64,000 nucleotides of DNA from an uncultured bacterium. Lineage in GTDB: Bacteria; Cyanobacteriota; Vampirovibrionia; Gastranaerophilales; Gastranaerophilaceae. Position 1 is the stretch's first letter, and each line of letters opens with the position of its first letter. Positions 35,792-45,314 of the stretch are shown in pieces. Below the pieces are notes generated by a model. It did no database searches and had not been told where the DNA came from. It saw nothing but the letters and a program-made list of their open reading frames with translations. Location of the stretch: NCBI GenBank assembly GCA_903868125.1, contig CAIPUE010000018.1, positions 1-64,000 on the forward strand. The letters are read 5' to 3'. Both the position numbers and the translations under genes were made by a program.

Positions 35792-36823
35792 TTAAATATA
35801 TCCTTTTAATGAATCAATTGTTGCATCATATCTATCAGTTATTTTTATACATATTTTATTTTTCAATGTCCCAGGTCTTGCAAAAAATTTCTTTTCATCA
35901 TTAACTTTTACTATCAAGTCTTCATTAGTTTTATTCTCAAGTTTGATAATATCGCCTTCTTTAATGTCTAAAAAATCTGCAAGTGCGATATCACACGAAC
36001 CAAATAAAACACTTAGATCCACTTTGGAAGTATTTAATTTTTGAATCATTTTTTGACGTTCTTCAGTTGTCGCAACAATCCCTTTGGTTTGGAATATATG
36101 TTGAGTACTTAAATGTACTAAAATATTTTCTAAGACAGGATAGGGGAAACATAAACTTACTAAGCCGAAGTATTTGCCAGCTATTTGCACTTCAAATGTT
36201 ATTAAAGCGACTATCTCACCTGAAGTTGCGACTTGTATCATTTGATAACTATTATCCAGTCCAACAACAGTTGATTGAACAGGCAGGATGCTGCTCCAAG
36301 CGATTTCAAGAGTTTTAACGGTTCTTTCAATAACTTTTTTGGCTAGGGCTTCCTCTATATCAGTCAATTCTCTTTGCCTGTTTTCACTTAAACCTACTCC
36401 ACCGAGCATTCTATCTACAATACACGAGAGAACTTCAAAACTAATGCCTAAGAGTATTTGCCCCGGTAACGGGTTGAGTTCAAAAATACCAATAGTAATT
36501 GGAGAAGGCATTGAGCGCATAAATTCATCATAAGTTAATTGGTCCGTCGATACAACGTTTATTTCTATATGCATTCTTAAATAAGCTGTTAAAACAAGTG
36601 ATATTTGTCTGGAAAATTCCCTGTGAACATCTTGTAAGGCTCTTAGGTGGTCTTTTGAGAATTTATCCGGGCGTCTGAAATTATATAACTTATACCCCTT
36701 TTTGTAATCTTCTTCAGAGTTATCTTCAGAGTAAGGATTATAGACATCTTCGCCTGATGTATCCATATCAAGCGTATAAGCTAAATTTGTATTAAAATTT
36801 TCATTTGACTGTGGATTTGTCAT
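35792..36823 (-). CDS. fliM: Flagellar motor switch protein FliM
   Basis: FliM links the rotor ring FliG to FliN and holds the CheY-P site. The 343-aa protein has an unusual N-terminus, an extended CheC-like middle domain (KDHLRALQDVHREFSRQISLVLTAYLRMHI, PGQILLGISFEVLSCIVDRMLGG) and a C-terminal SpoA domain (VDLSVLFGSCDIALADFLDIKEGDIIKL). The N-terminal CheY-binding peptide (LSQxEIDALL in many FliM) is not obvious; residues 1-45 are acidic and polar instead. It is 20 nt after fliL. Confidence 0.92.
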   Translation of the reverse strand: MTNPQSNENFNTNLAYTLDMDTSGEDVYNPYSEDNSEEDYKKGYKLYNFRRPDKFSKDHLRALQDVHREFSRQISLVLTAYLRMHIEINVVSTDQLTYDEFMRSMPSPITIGIFELNPLPGQILLGISFEVLSCIVDRMLGGVGLSENRQRELTDIEEALAKKVIERTVKTLEIAWSSILPVQSTVVGLDNSYQMIQVATSGEIVALITFEVQIAGKYFGLVSLCFPYPVLENILVHLSTQHIFQTKGIVATTEERQKMIQKLNTSKVDLSVLFGSCDIALADFLDIKEGDIIKLENKTNEDLIVKVNDEKKFFARPGTLKNKICIKITDRYDATIDSLKGYI

Positions 36824-36843
36824 TTTTCCTCATTTTTATCCGA

Positions 36844-37509
36844 TTATTGAATTATAAATTGTCCGAAACTAACTCTGAGAACCTCTCTCTCACCTGCAAA
36901 AATACCATTTACAGCTTCTGTTATTTGTTCTTTTGCCAACTCTTTTCCTGCAATAGTTGAAAGTTCTGCTGAAGTTTTGCTTGATAAAGTAGTAATAACT
37001 GAATCTCTTATCGCCGGTTTAAATTGAGCCATTTCAGTTTCTAAAGGATTTACAGCTGGTGCTGCGCCCTCGCCCTCGCCACCGCCATGACCACCACCAT
37101 GACCACCACCACCAGCAGGGGCTTCTGCAGCTGCATCTTCAGGTTTATTTGACATTTCTAATGCTACATTGACTTTTAGATATTTCCTTGGGGCAGTATC
37201 ACTTAAATTTAAAATAAAATCTCCCAAATCTACAATAAATCCTCTTTGAACTTTATCCGTATCCTCGCTTGTATCCGTTTCAGCAGCAGGAGCATTTTCA
37301 TCGGCCGGCGCTATTTTGGATAGCTTTGAGCTCAGTAAATTTGATTGCAAAATATAATTGACACTAAGAAACAGAATACAAATCAAAATAGTTGTTACCA
37401 GATTTGTTATTATTCCTTTCATATTATCATCAATTGCAATTTTTGCTTTCGGTTTATCATTCCCCTCGGTTTTGGGTTTAATATCTTTTGGTTGGTTTGG
37501 TTTTGCCAT
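36844..37509 (-). CDS. fliL: Flagellar basal-body protein FliL with Gly/His-rich insert
   Basis: FliL surrounds the MotAB stator and helps motor output. The 221-aa protein has a cytoplasmic basic tail, one membrane segment (about 33-53) and a periplasmic domain with DLGDFILNLSDTAPRKYLKVNVALEM and the end LRVSFGQFII. Between the halves of that domain, about residues 122-153, lies a low-complexity insert (PAGGGGHGGGHGGGEGEGA) that most FliL proteins lack. TGGAGAT precedes the ATG. It sits between motB and fliM. Confidence 0.88.
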   Translation of the reverse strand: MAKPNQPKDIKPKTEGNDKPKAKIAIDDNMKGIITNLVTTILICILFLSVNYILQSNLLSSKLSKIAPADENAPAAETDTSEDTDKVQRGFIVDLGDFILNLSDTAPRKYLKVNVALEMSNKPEDAAAEAPAGGGGHGGGHGGGEGEGAAPAVNPLETEMAQFKPAIRDSVITTLSSKTSAELSTIAGKELAKEQITEAVNGIFAGEREVLRVSFGQFIIQ

Positions 37510-37529
37510 TTTTTATCTCCAGTTTTTTC

Positions 37530-38195
37530 TTACTTATCTAATACTATTATATCAACTCTTCTATTTAACATTCTACCACTAATTGTTGTATTGTCAGCTA
37601 CAGGCATGTATTCTCCGTAACCAACCGCACACAATCTTTTTGGTGATATCTTTCGGTTTTTAACCATATAATCTATGATATTAGTTGCCCTCGCTGTTGA
37701 TAACTCCCAGTTTGATTGATATTTTACATTTTTTATCGGAGTGGAATCCGTATGTCCCTCTATTATAACAGGATTATCTATTTTTGTTAATACTTTAGTT
37801 ATTTCATTGATGGGCTTTTGCGCATTTTCTTTTATTTTTGCAGAACCTTCATCAAATAAAAGAGTGTTATTTAGCCTTATAATTAGCCCTTTATCACCTT
37901 TTAAAAGTTTTATGGATTTAGATTGAGATATATTATCTCTTAATATTTTCTCAATATTAGCATTTTGGGTCGAATTTATTTTAGAATTTGCTTGATATTT
38001 CGTAACATTTTCGATTGGTTGCTCCGAAAATGTTTTGTGCATTTTATTTTGGAATTCGGTTAATTTTTGATTATCTATACGCAAAACAGCATACATAACC
38101 ATAAACAACGCCAAAAGCATTGTAACAAAATCAGCATAAGATACGACCCAGCGGTTTATATAATCTTTGGAGTTTGTATAGTAATCATTACGCAT
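37530..38195 (-). CDS. motB: Flagellar motor stator MotB
   Basis: MotB carries the stator ion path and anchors it to peptidoglycan. The 221-aa protein has one membrane segment with the proton-binding Asp22 in SYADFVTMLLALFMVMYAV, a plug and linker, and an OmpA-like peptidoglycan-binding domain (about 125-215, IEGHTDSTPIKN and GRMLNRRVDIIV). It follows motA by 5 nt, as usual, and the two must be expressed together. It is compact compared with E. coli MotB (308 aa). Confidence 0.93.
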   Translation of the reverse strand: MRNDYYTNSKDYINRWVVSYADFVTMLLALFMVMYAVLRIDNQKLTEFQNKMHKTFSEQPIENVTKYQANSKINSTQNANIEKILRDNISQSKSIKLLKGDKGLIIRLNNTLLFDEGSAKIKENAQKPINEITKVLTKIDNPVIIEGHTDSTPIKNVKYQSNWELSTARATNIIDYMVKNRKISPKRLCAVGYGEYMPVADNTTISGRMLNRRVDIIVLDK

Positions 38196-38200
38196 GTTAC

Positions 38201-38968
38201 TTATGTCCTACTATTATTTTTGTGGTGAAATTTTAGATATGCGACAAGTTTTTCTTCAATTATCGCCGGATTTTCTTGCATTAATATTGACATAATTCCT
38301 TGGAGCATAACTTCTTTTAGTAATATTTTTTCTCTTGTTTTTTGCTTAAGATTTCCTGCTATCGGAAGTAAAATAAGGTTGGCTAAACCAACTCCGTACA
38401 AAGTTGCAACAAATGCCGTCGCAATACCTGTTCCAAGTATTCGTATGTCTTGAATATTTGACATAACTTGAATTAATCCCATAACTGCACCAATAACTCC
38501 AAATGTAGGAGCATAGCCGCCCAGTGCTTCAAAAACTCTTGAGCTGATTAATTCTTCTTCTTCCTCATAAGAAATCTCTGCGGATAAAACATCATACAGT
38601 AGTTGCGGATTATTCAAATCTATCGCCAGTTGCAAGCCTCTTGATAAAAAGTTATCCCTGACGCCACTGAGAACATTTTGCAGGGCAAAAATACCGTTTT
38701 TTCGTGCATAGTAAGACAATTGAATTATGTCATCAATAACTTTTATAGTTTTGTTTTCTTCTTTATAGAAAATTGCCCTTGCATTGTTAAACGCATTTTT
38801 TATTGTTGCGTAGTTAAAGTTTAAGAGAGCCGCACAAAAAGTTCCGCCAACTACTATGAAAAACGCCGTAGGTTGGATTAAGACCAAAATCGAACCGCCT
38901 TCAAATGCTTGTGTGGCAAAAACCATAACTAAACCCGTCAAGAGTGCAAAAACAGCCGTTAAATTCAA
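38201..38968 (-). CDS. motA: Flagellar motor stator MotA
   Basis: MotA forms the ring around MotB and pushes on FliG. The 255-aa protein has four membrane segments and the conserved regions QPTAFFIVVGGTFCAAL, EALGGYAPTFGVIGAVMGLIQVM and GTGIATAFVATLYGVGLANLILLPIAGNLK. The start is TTG at 38968 with GGGGAGGA 5 nt upstream; an ATG at 38973 is out of frame. It is the first gene of the five-gene motor operon. Confidence 0.94.
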   Translation of the reverse strand: MNLTAVFALLTGLVMVFATQAFEGGSILVLIQPTAFFIVVGGTFCAALLNFNYATIKNAFNNARAIFYKEENKTIKVIDDIIQLSYYARKNGIFALQNVLSGVRDNFLSRGLQLAIDLNNPQLLYDVLSAEISYEEEEELISSRVFEALGGYAPTFGVIGAVMGLIQVMSNIQDIRILGTGIATAFVATLYGVGLANLILLPIAGNLKQKTREKILLKEVMLQGIMSILMQENPAIIEEKLVAYLKFHHKNNSRT

Positions 38969-39080
38969 CTCATCCTCCCCAACTTTTTATATATTTTAAT
39001 CCCTATTTCCAACTGCAATCATCTCATATTCGGGGGGTCTTGACCATCATCCAATAATACGAAATTTTAAATGTTTTTTG

Positions 39081-39239
39081 TCACTTAATCACTTTTTTAT
39101 CAGGCGCAAGGATATAATTTTTTATAATATTACCACTGCTCGGATAATAGAATTCAACAAAAGGAATGGAAAGATTTTTGTATTCTTCCGCTTGAAAAAA
39201 TCCGTTTTTATTTTGTTTTTTAAAAATACGTTCTATCAT
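39081..39239 (-). CDS. Possible small protein, 52 aa
   Basis: A short frame in the 373-nt gap between motA and slt reads MIERIFKKQNKNGFFQAEEY and ends PDKKVIK. The composition is plausible for a protein (Phe/Tyr-containing, Lys-rich, with IPFVEFYYPSSGN). There is no ribosome site, and an in-frame stop lies 9 nt before the ATG, so it could be a decayed fragment. The rest of the gap holds the slt promoter and AT-rich sequence only. Confidence 0.3.
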   Translation of the reverse strand: MIERIFKKQNKNGFFQAEEYKNLSIPFVEFYYPSSGNIIKNYILAPDKKVIK

Positions 39240-39308
39240 GTAATTAAGTTAAATCATTTTTATTAAAAAAGCGTTGGACAAATTATTTATTATTAGAATA
39301 TTTTTTGC

Positions 39309-39314
39309 TATAAT
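39309..39314 (+). promoter_or_regulatory. Extended -10 box of slt
   Basis: TATAAT preceded by TGC lies 27 nt before the slt ATG. No good -35 is seen, consistent with an extended -10 promoter. Confidence 0.55.
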
Positions 39315-39341
39315 AAAATTTGATTTGTGGAAGGAATTAAG

Positions 39342-41363
39342 ATGTCAAAACAAAAAATATTGTCGATAGTAATAGTTGTACTAATTTTATTTACGTTGTT
39401 TCCAAATATTTCAAGATTTACGCCGGAAACTAAAAATTATCAAGTTTATACTCAAGCTCTAAATGAATATAATAACAATGATTTTCTTGAGGCTTATCAT
39501 TTGTTTGGGGATGTTTCAAAGTTTTCTAAAATAAAATCCGCTGCAATCTACAGGCAAGCACTTTGTGCCGATAAATTCGGCAATAAAAAAACCGAACTGA
39601 AAAAATATAACGAAGTGATTAGGACCTATCCTAATTCAATGTTAAGCCTAAGAGCAAAATATCTTAGGGCTCAACTGTTTTACCAATCCAAGAATTTTAG
39701 GAAAGCAAAAAAAGAGTTCAAAGCAATTACCAGCAAATCTCCCAAAACAGATTATGCCCTAGCCTCGCAATATTATCTTGGGTCAATTGAGTTAGAAAAA
39801 GCACAAACGACTAAAAACGATAAAAAGAAATTAAAAATCCAAAATAAGGCAATATCACACTTTAAGGCCTATTTAAAAGATGCTCCTACAGGTAAATTTG
39901 CAATTAATTGTGTAGAAAAATGGACCTCCTTAAATAGAAAATTAAATAATGAAGATAACATGCTTATCGCAAAAGTTTATCAAAAAAATAATGATTATAA
40001 AAATGCTCAAAAATATTTAAAATTCACCAACCTTAGTATTTCTTGGCCATATTTTGTAAAAAATGCTTATGAAATGAAGAACTATTCACAAGTTAGGTAT
40101 TATACAGAGCAAGGTCTGAAAGGCAAAGGTGCGGAGGAAGTATTAATTAATGAAACAGAAAATGATGTTTCCCAAAATGAGAATATTTATGACGCCATTG
40201 ATCTTTATTTGAAAGTTAGTGATTCACCTAAAACAGCAATTTCATATCTCTTGAGTCTTTCTGACTATTCAAATGGTCGTGACTATCTTCTTTATAAAAA
40301 TTGTAATAACCTTCCTGCAATCAGCCAGAGCGCATGTTTTAATACTTTATTTTATAAATATCCTGATGGGCAATTTGCAGCTGAAGCTCTCGCAAATATT
40401 TTTTATGACAAGGTTAAATCTCAAAAATATTTTATGGCGAAAAAGCTTGGTAAAACTCATTTAGCTAAGTTTGCAAATTCAAAATCTGCCCCTAAGGTTA
40501 TGTTTTGGATGGCAAAAGTTTCTGAAAGGACAAAAAATTATGAGCAAGCAAGAGCTTATTACAGAAAATTGATACGTCAGTATCCGGATGATTATTATGC
40601 CTACCATGCTTTTTTAAGTTTAAACAGATTTAGATATTTTAATGTCATAGGCCTAAAACAAAAAAATATCGAATTTCCTTATAAAAACTCCGGCTACGGA
40701 TTTATAATCGAATTGGCAAACGTCAAGGATTATGGGCTTATAAACCAACTTTGCAAAGATGATGATTTCATCCAAAGTTGGTTGGCGTATTTACAAGGGA
40801 ATTTTTCACAATCAGCAGTAATGGCAAGAGATGCCATGGGTAAACTGCCAAATAAACCCGATAGATTAGATTTAAGATGGCGATTGGTTTATCCTGTTCA
40901 CTATTATAATGAAATCAAGCAAAATGCAGACTATTGGGGCAATGATTCGATTTTAATTCTTTCCATAATTAGAGAAGAAAGTTATTTCAATCCAAATTCC
41001 CAAAGTGCTGTTGGGGCAAAAGGGCTCATGCAACTAATGCCTGCTACGGCAAGGGAAGCCGGAAATATTGTGGGACTAAATATTCCGAATGAAAAACTTC
41101 TTTTTGCTCCTGATGTAAATATTCAATTGGGTAATGTTTACTATTCTCGGTTAAAAAGAGCTTTATTAAACAAAGATATTTTGGCTGTATTGGCTTATAA
41201 CGGAGGGTTGGGTTCTGTTTCAAAATGGAAATCGGATTTAAACTACTATGATGTAGATGATTTTGTGGAGCAAATCCCTTATTCTGAAACCCAAAATTAT
41301 CTAAAAAAAGTTTATAAAAGCTATTGGAACTACCTTAGAATTTATGACGGAGTTAACTTTTAA
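39342..41363 (+). CDS. slt: Soluble-lytic-type murein transglycosylase (Slt) with TPR-like region
   Basis: The enzyme cleaves peptidoglycan glycan strands with 1,6-anhydro product. The 673-aa protein has an N-terminal signal or anchor (residues 8-20), a long helical TPR-like superhelix (about 25-510, for example AAIYRQALCADKFGNKKTELK and APKVMFWMAKVSERTKNYEQA) and a C-terminal SLT domain (about 520-650). The catalytic Glu is in IIREESYFNP, followed by GLMQLMPATA and VLAYNGGLGSV. I start at the ATG at 39342 after AAGGAATTAAG; a GTG at 39327 has no site. It overlaps the methyltransferase by 11 nt. Confidence 0.94.
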   Translation: MSKQKILSIVIVVLILFTLFPNISRFTPETKNYQVYTQALNEYNNNDFLEAYHLFGDVSKFSKIKSAAIYRQALCADKFGNKKTELKKYNEVIRTYPNSMLSLRAKYLRAQLFYQSKNFRKAKKEFKAITSKSPKTDYALASQYYLGSIELEKAQTTKNDKKKLKIQNKAISHFKAYLKDAPTGKFAINCVEKWTSLNRKLNNEDNMLIAKVYQKNNDYKNAQKYLKFTNLSISWPYFVKNAYEMKNYSQVRYYTEQGLKGKGAEEVLINETENDVSQNENIYDAIDLYLKVSDSPKTAISYLLSLSDYSNGRDYLLYKNCNNLPAISQSACFNTLFYKYPDGQFAAEALANIFYDKVKSQKYFMAKKLGKTHLAKFANSKSAPKVMFWMAKVSERTKNYEQARAYYRKLIRQYPDDYYAYHAFLSLNRFRYFNVIGLKQKNIEFPYKNSGYGFIIELANVKDYGLINQLCKDDDFIQSWLAYLQGNFSQSAVMARDAMGKLPNKPDRLDLRWRLVYPVHYYNEIKQNADYWGNDSILILSIIREESYFNPNSQSAVGAKGLMQLMPATAREAGNIVGLNIPNEKLLFAPDVNIQLGNVYYSRLKRALLNKDILAVLAYNGGLGSVSKWKSDLNYYDVDDFVEQIPYSETQNYLKKVYKSYWNYLRIYDGVNF

Positions 41364-41907
41364 GTCCAATCAACATGCCTGCGGGCAAATCAAGGATTTC
41401 TACTTGATAATTCGGGTCGTTTTTGATTTTTTCAACAAACGATGCAACTTTTTGGGGGTGGGAGGTAATATTATCAGCCGCAATTAGTCCGCCTTTTTTA
41501 AGTTTTGGATTAATTATGTCAAAGTATTTTATATATTCACCCTTATTCGCATCAATAAAAGCAAAATCTATTTCAAAATCAATCGTCTCCAAAACCTCAC
41601 ACGCAGAACCCTGTTTTATCGTGATAATATCGTCCACGCCACATTTTTGAAAGTTTTCTTGGGCTAAAATAATTCTTTTTTCATAATATTCGATGGTCGT
41701 CAAATGTCCTCCCGTGTTTTGGAGTGCTTTAGCAAGCCAAATACCGGAGTACCCGTTTGAAGTCCCTACTTCAACAACATTTTTTGCACACGAAATTTTT
41801 ATAAGCATGTTTAAAAAATTAGCACTTGAGCGCGAAATATTCCAAAAATCTTCTTGGGTTTGTTCAAGTTTTTGTAAAAGTTCTTGTTCTAGAATCGTAA
41901 AATTCAA
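41353..41907 (-). CDS. O-methyltransferase, caffeoyl-CoA/catechol family
   Basis: The 184-aa protein has the SAM-binding motif VVEVGTSNGYSGIWLAKAL, the metal-binding FAFIDANKGEYIKYFD, and GGLIAADNI, all typical of class I divalent-metal O-methyltransferases. It is short, near the usual 210-220. The substrate is unknown. It is 5 nt upstream of the beta-propeller gene's stop, so the two are likely co-transcribed with that gene first, and its 3' end meets slt tail to tail. Confidence 0.9.
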   Translation of the reverse strand: MNFTILEQELLQKLEQTQEDFWNISRSSANFLNMLIKISCAKNVVEVGTSNGYSGIWLAKALQNTGGHLTTIEYYEKRIILAQENFQKCGVDDIITIKQGSACEVLETIDFEIDFAFIDANKGEYIKYFDIINPKLKKGGLIAADNITSHPQKVASFVEKIKNDPNYQVEILDLPAGMLIGLKS

Positions 41908-41912
41908 TTTGT

Positions 41913-43361
41913 TTAACCCTTTAACTTTCTAGCTACAACAACAATTTCACTTACAGGGATTTCTATAGTATTTGTTTTAATCACCTGCTTTTTGTCAAGA
42001 TCCAACACCGAGTATTTATCGGCCTTTGTGTCAGTTATTAGTGCGATATTTGTGTTTTTAATCCGATATATTTTTGTTGAAAATCCTGCGGTATTTAAAT
42101 TTATTATATCCGTAATCTCGTCAGTTTCCGTATCCAAAACCTGAACGATATTATTTTGCGCAGATAAGATGTATAAATTATTTTTATATACGAGCATGTC
42201 TATCGGTTTTGTCTGGACATCAACCTCTTTTATCAGCCCTAGAGTTACATAATCAATAATCGCAAGTCTGTTTTTTGTACGACTGGTTAAATAAATTTTT
42301 CCTTGAGCATATTTGATTTTAGAAATGCTTGGGAAGCTTCCGATGTTTTTTATAATAAATTCATTATCAAGTTCAATCGCCCATACGCTATTGGTCTTTT
42401 TGTCAACATAAAACAATTTTGTAGCGTCATCACTCAGCGAAAGCCTTTCACACATTCCTTTAACTTTGATTTTTTGTTTAAGTGTCATTGTGTTCAAATC
42501 AATAATATAAATACTTGATGCGCTCGCACTCGACACATAAGCTTTATTGTTGATTTTGTCAATAACAATTTCTTCGGCGGGTGTTGTCAAATCAATCTGC
42601 TTAATAATTCGTTCATCAGTAAGTGCAATTACATCGACAAAGGTTTTTGAATAAGTCGTCACAAGCAAAAATTTGTCATCAGGGGTCGCTTTCATATCGA
42701 TAGGAATTGCCTTTTGAGCAAGAGCATACTCCGGTTTAGCTGATTCATTTTGGACTACTTGAATATTTTTGGAATAACACGTTGCTATATAAAGTGTTTT
42801 ATTTTGCAATTGAGGAACTTTGGTAACAAGATTTTTGGTTGTTTTAGATGTTTTTACAGTTTTGTATTCCAAAAAAGGCTCAGCTTTAACTCTTATTCCT
42901 GCATCTTGAGCTGTGGGAATTTTAAGATTGCCAATTATTCCTTTTATATTGTCCGGAATAATAAGTCCCGTCGGAACAAGCATGTCTTGAGGTAGAAGCC
43001 CTGTTCGAACTTCAATCGGAGGCTCTTTTATATTTAAAACAGTTTTTCTGCCCTTTTGGTCAATTAAGACTTTTAAAAGCACGAAATCGTTGTTTAAAAT
43101 TACAACATCAGGTTTATCCGTGAAATTTTTATTAATCGGCAAGGTGCTTTTGATTTCTAACTTTTCGGGTTTTTTGACTAATGACGGATAAAGCGGTAAA
43201 TAAAGAGTTCCGTCCGGTAGGGTTATAAGTCCGTCAAAGCGAAAATCGGCTTTCTCAAAATCTTTTTTTACAAGGCTTTTTATGTTATCAGGAACTTTCG
43301 CTGCAAAAACATTCGTCGCGGTTGTCAGTAGTAAAATTAAGATTAGAATTACTTTTTTCAT
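41913..43361 (-). CDS. Secreted YncE-like beta-propeller protein
   Basis: The protein (482 aa) starts with a signal peptide (MKKVILILILLLTTATNVFA) and contains a beta-propeller of YVTN-type repeats in the C-terminal 300 residues (KAIPIDMKATPDDKFLLVTTYSKTFVDVI, NKAYVSSASASSIYIIDLNT, KIYLTSRTKNRLAIIDY). Residues 30-180 are a proline-containing N-terminal region. YncE-like propellers often bind DNA or cell-envelope ligands. I chose ATG 43361 after GAGGAAATT; the longer frame to 43406 has no ribosome site. The methyltransferase follows it directly. Confidence 0.85.
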   Translation of the reverse strand: MKKVILILILLLTTATNVFAAKVPDNIKSLVKKDFEKADFRFDGLITLPDGTLYLPLYPSLVKKPEKLEIKSTLPINKNFTDKPDVVILNNDFVLLKVLIDQKGRKTVLNIKEPPIEVRTGLLPQDMLVPTGLIIPDNIKGIIGNLKIPTAQDAGIRVKAEPFLEYKTVKTSKTTKNLVTKVPQLQNKTLYIATCYSKNIQVVQNESAKPEYALAQKAIPIDMKATPDDKFLLVTTYSKTFVDVIALTDERIIKQIDLTTPAEEIVIDKINNKAYVSSASASSIYIIDLNTMTLKQKIKVKGMCERLSLSDDATKLFYVDKKTNSVWAIELDNEFIIKNIGSFPSISKIKYAQGKIYLTSRTKNRLAIIDYVTLGLIKEVDVQTKPIDMLVYKNNLYILSAQNNIVQVLDTETDEITDIINLNTAGFSTKIYRIKNTNIALITDTKADKYSVLDLDKKQVIKTNTIEIPVSEIVVVARKLKG

Positions 43362-43447
43362 AATTTCCTCAATTGTGTTTAGTGAATACATAGGGCGTCT
43401 CCCCATTTCTTATTAAAGTATACCAAGAAAACGCTAAAAAGCTTTGA

Positions 43448-45220
43448 TTAATCTATTGTCCATTTTTCAAGCATTGTTTTTGCTTCTTCCATTTCAGGGA
43501 AAATAGTTAATACTTTTTCCAATTGTTCTTTTGCCATGTCAATTGCTTCTAATTTTTCATAACATTTTGCACTGTTCAAAAGTAAATTTACGTTCATTGG
43601 GTTTTTATTTGATAAATCTCTAAAAATTGTATTAGCTTTGTCATATTCACCGAGTTCAAAATAATTTAATCCTAAAAGATTTTCAACATCAATTGTAGGT
43701 AGCTTTTCCCAAGACTTAATTAAATATAACTGAGCTTTTTCAAAATTTTTCAAGGCATGGTTTATTTTACCGGCAACAAGCAGCACGAAAGCATCGTGTG
43801 GAACAAGCTTAAGCGCAAGTTCAATATATTTAAGCGCTTCATCCTGATGATTCAAAGACAATGCATTTAAGGCTGAAAAAATCAATATATTTGGATTTGT
43901 AGGGTCTTGTTTAAATGCTTTTTCATAAAGTGCGTGGGCTTTTGAAAAATCTGATGTGGCATGAAGAAAGTTTGCATATTCAAAAATTATCTCATTATTT
44001 TCAGGTTCGAGTTCATACGCTTTTTCAAATTCGTCTTTTGCATAATCAAAAAGCCTCTTGCTTAAATAGATAACACCCAAATCTTTTCTTGCATTAGCCG
44101 CAGTTGGATTTAGTTCTATCACTTTTTTTAGAACTTTTTCTGCTATATCTACATCGCCGGTCTTGACACAAATCAGTGCATATTCGTAGTAAATTTCTGC
44201 TGAAACTATCCCCTGTTGAATAATTCTTTCATAAATTTCTTTAGTGTTTTGCGGTTGATTAATTTTTAGATATAAATTTGCTAATTTTTGCAACATCATT
44301 TTGGATTTCGGGTTTAAAAGAACAAGTTGGTTTAAAATGCCTATGGCAAAAATGTATTCGCCGATTGCCTCGTAACAACATGCCAAATTATATTGAAAAT
44401 TATGTTTTTCAGGGTGTTTTGAAATCAAAAGCTTGTAATGCTTGATGGCTGCCTCATATTGGTTTGATTTGAACTCGCAAAGTGCCAAAGAAATCAAATA
44501 ATGTTCTGAATTTTCAATTTCATAAGCTCTTTGAAAATATCCACAAGCCTCTTGTAATTTATTTTGAATTTGCAAAATTGACGCTATGTTATACAGTGTA
44601 AGCGGGTTTTTAGGCTCCAGAATACTTGCTTTTATACAATTTTCAAAAGCCTCATTATAATTGCCTATTGTTAAATATGCCGTTCCTAAATTGTTATAAA
44701 GTTGAGCGTGTGTTGAATTAAGTTCAATAGCTTTTTCAAAATAAGGGATGCTGTTTTTTGATTTTTTTAGTGCCAGATACGCTGTACCAATCAAATAATG
44801 AATGAGATAGTCATCTTTAACAAAAGCTAATGCCATATATGCCAATTTTAAAGCTTTTTCAGGTTCTTCATTTTTAATATAAATTATGCCGAGATTTTTA
44901 TAAGCATCCAAATAATTGTCTCTAAGTTCAATTACTTTGAGGTAGGCAGTTTTCGCGTGCAGAAAATCGTTTAAGTTGTCATAACAATTAGCAAGATAAA
45001 ACCAACTCGTTGCATCATCATTTTTATATTTGACTACGGTTTCAAAATTATTTTTACCTTCGTTGAAAAACCCTAAATTAACATTGCACAATCCCAATGT
45101 TTTCAAAGCTTCAACGTTATTGGCATCATTTTTAAGCAGGTTTTCTAATTCAGTCTTTGCTTCTTCAAATTCATTTAAAGAAATCAATTCATTTATTTTA
45201 TCTAAACTTATCGTACTCAT
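43448..45220 (-). CDS. TPR-repeat protein, large
   Basis: The 590-aa protein is a solenoid of about 16 tetratricopeptide repeats from residue 5 onward (EAKTELENLLKNDANNVEAL, DATSWFYLANCYDNLNDFLHA, YLDAYKNLGIIYIKNEEPEKA). No signal or membrane segment is visible, so it probably scaffolds proteins in the cytoplasm. The start is likely ATG 45220; the -10 box TATAAT (45227-45232, minus) ends 6 nt before it and no Shine-Dalgarno exists, giving a leaderless mRNA. The upstream extension to 45238 would lie in the promoter. Confidence 0.88.
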   Translation of the reverse strand: MSTISLDKINELISLNEFEEAKTELENLLKNDANNVEALKTLGLCNVNLGFFNEGKNNFETVVKYKNDDATSWFYLANCYDNLNDFLHAKTAYLKVIELRDNYLDAYKNLGIIYIKNEEPEKALKLAYMALAFVKDDYLIHYLIGTAYLALKKSKNSIPYFEKAIELNSTHAQLYNNLGTAYLTIGNYNEAFENCIKASILEPKNPLTLYNIASILQIQNKLQEACGYFQRAYEIENSEHYLISLALCEFKSNQYEAAIKHYKLLISKHPEKHNFQYNLACCYEAIGEYIFAIGILNQLVLLNPKSKMMLQKLANLYLKINQPQNTKEIYERIIQQGIVSAEIYYEYALICVKTGDVDIAEKVLKKVIELNPTAANARKDLGVIYLSKRLFDYAKDEFEKAYELEPENNEIIFEYANFLHATSDFSKAHALYEKAFKQDPTNPNILIFSALNALSLNHQDEALKYIELALKLVPHDAFVLLVAGKINHALKNFEKAQLYLIKSWEKLPTIDVENLLGLNYFELGEYDKANTIFRDLSNKNPMNVNLLLNSAKCYEKLEAIDMAKEQLEKVLTIFPEMEEAKTMLEKWTID

Positions 45221-45226
45221 AATTAA

Positions 45227-45232
45227 ATTATA
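45227..45232 (-). promoter_or_regulatory. -10 box 6 nt before the large TPR gene ATG
   Basis: TATAAT on the minus strand lies immediately upstream of a start codon that has no ribosome site. Confidence 0.6.
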
Positions 45233-45272
45233 GTACAAAAAAAAATTTCGGGAGGGTTGGCTTTTATTCTGA

Positions 45273-45295
45273 TGTTGTCCGGCAAAATGCCCGAC
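45273..45295. repeat. Hairpin repeat, family B inverted copy
   Basis: On the minus strand it reads GTCGGGCATTTTGCCGGACA, matching 23579-23598 in stem and flanks. Confidence 0.6.
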
Positions 45296-45314
45296 TATCT
45301 TTACTGTTGCTTCA

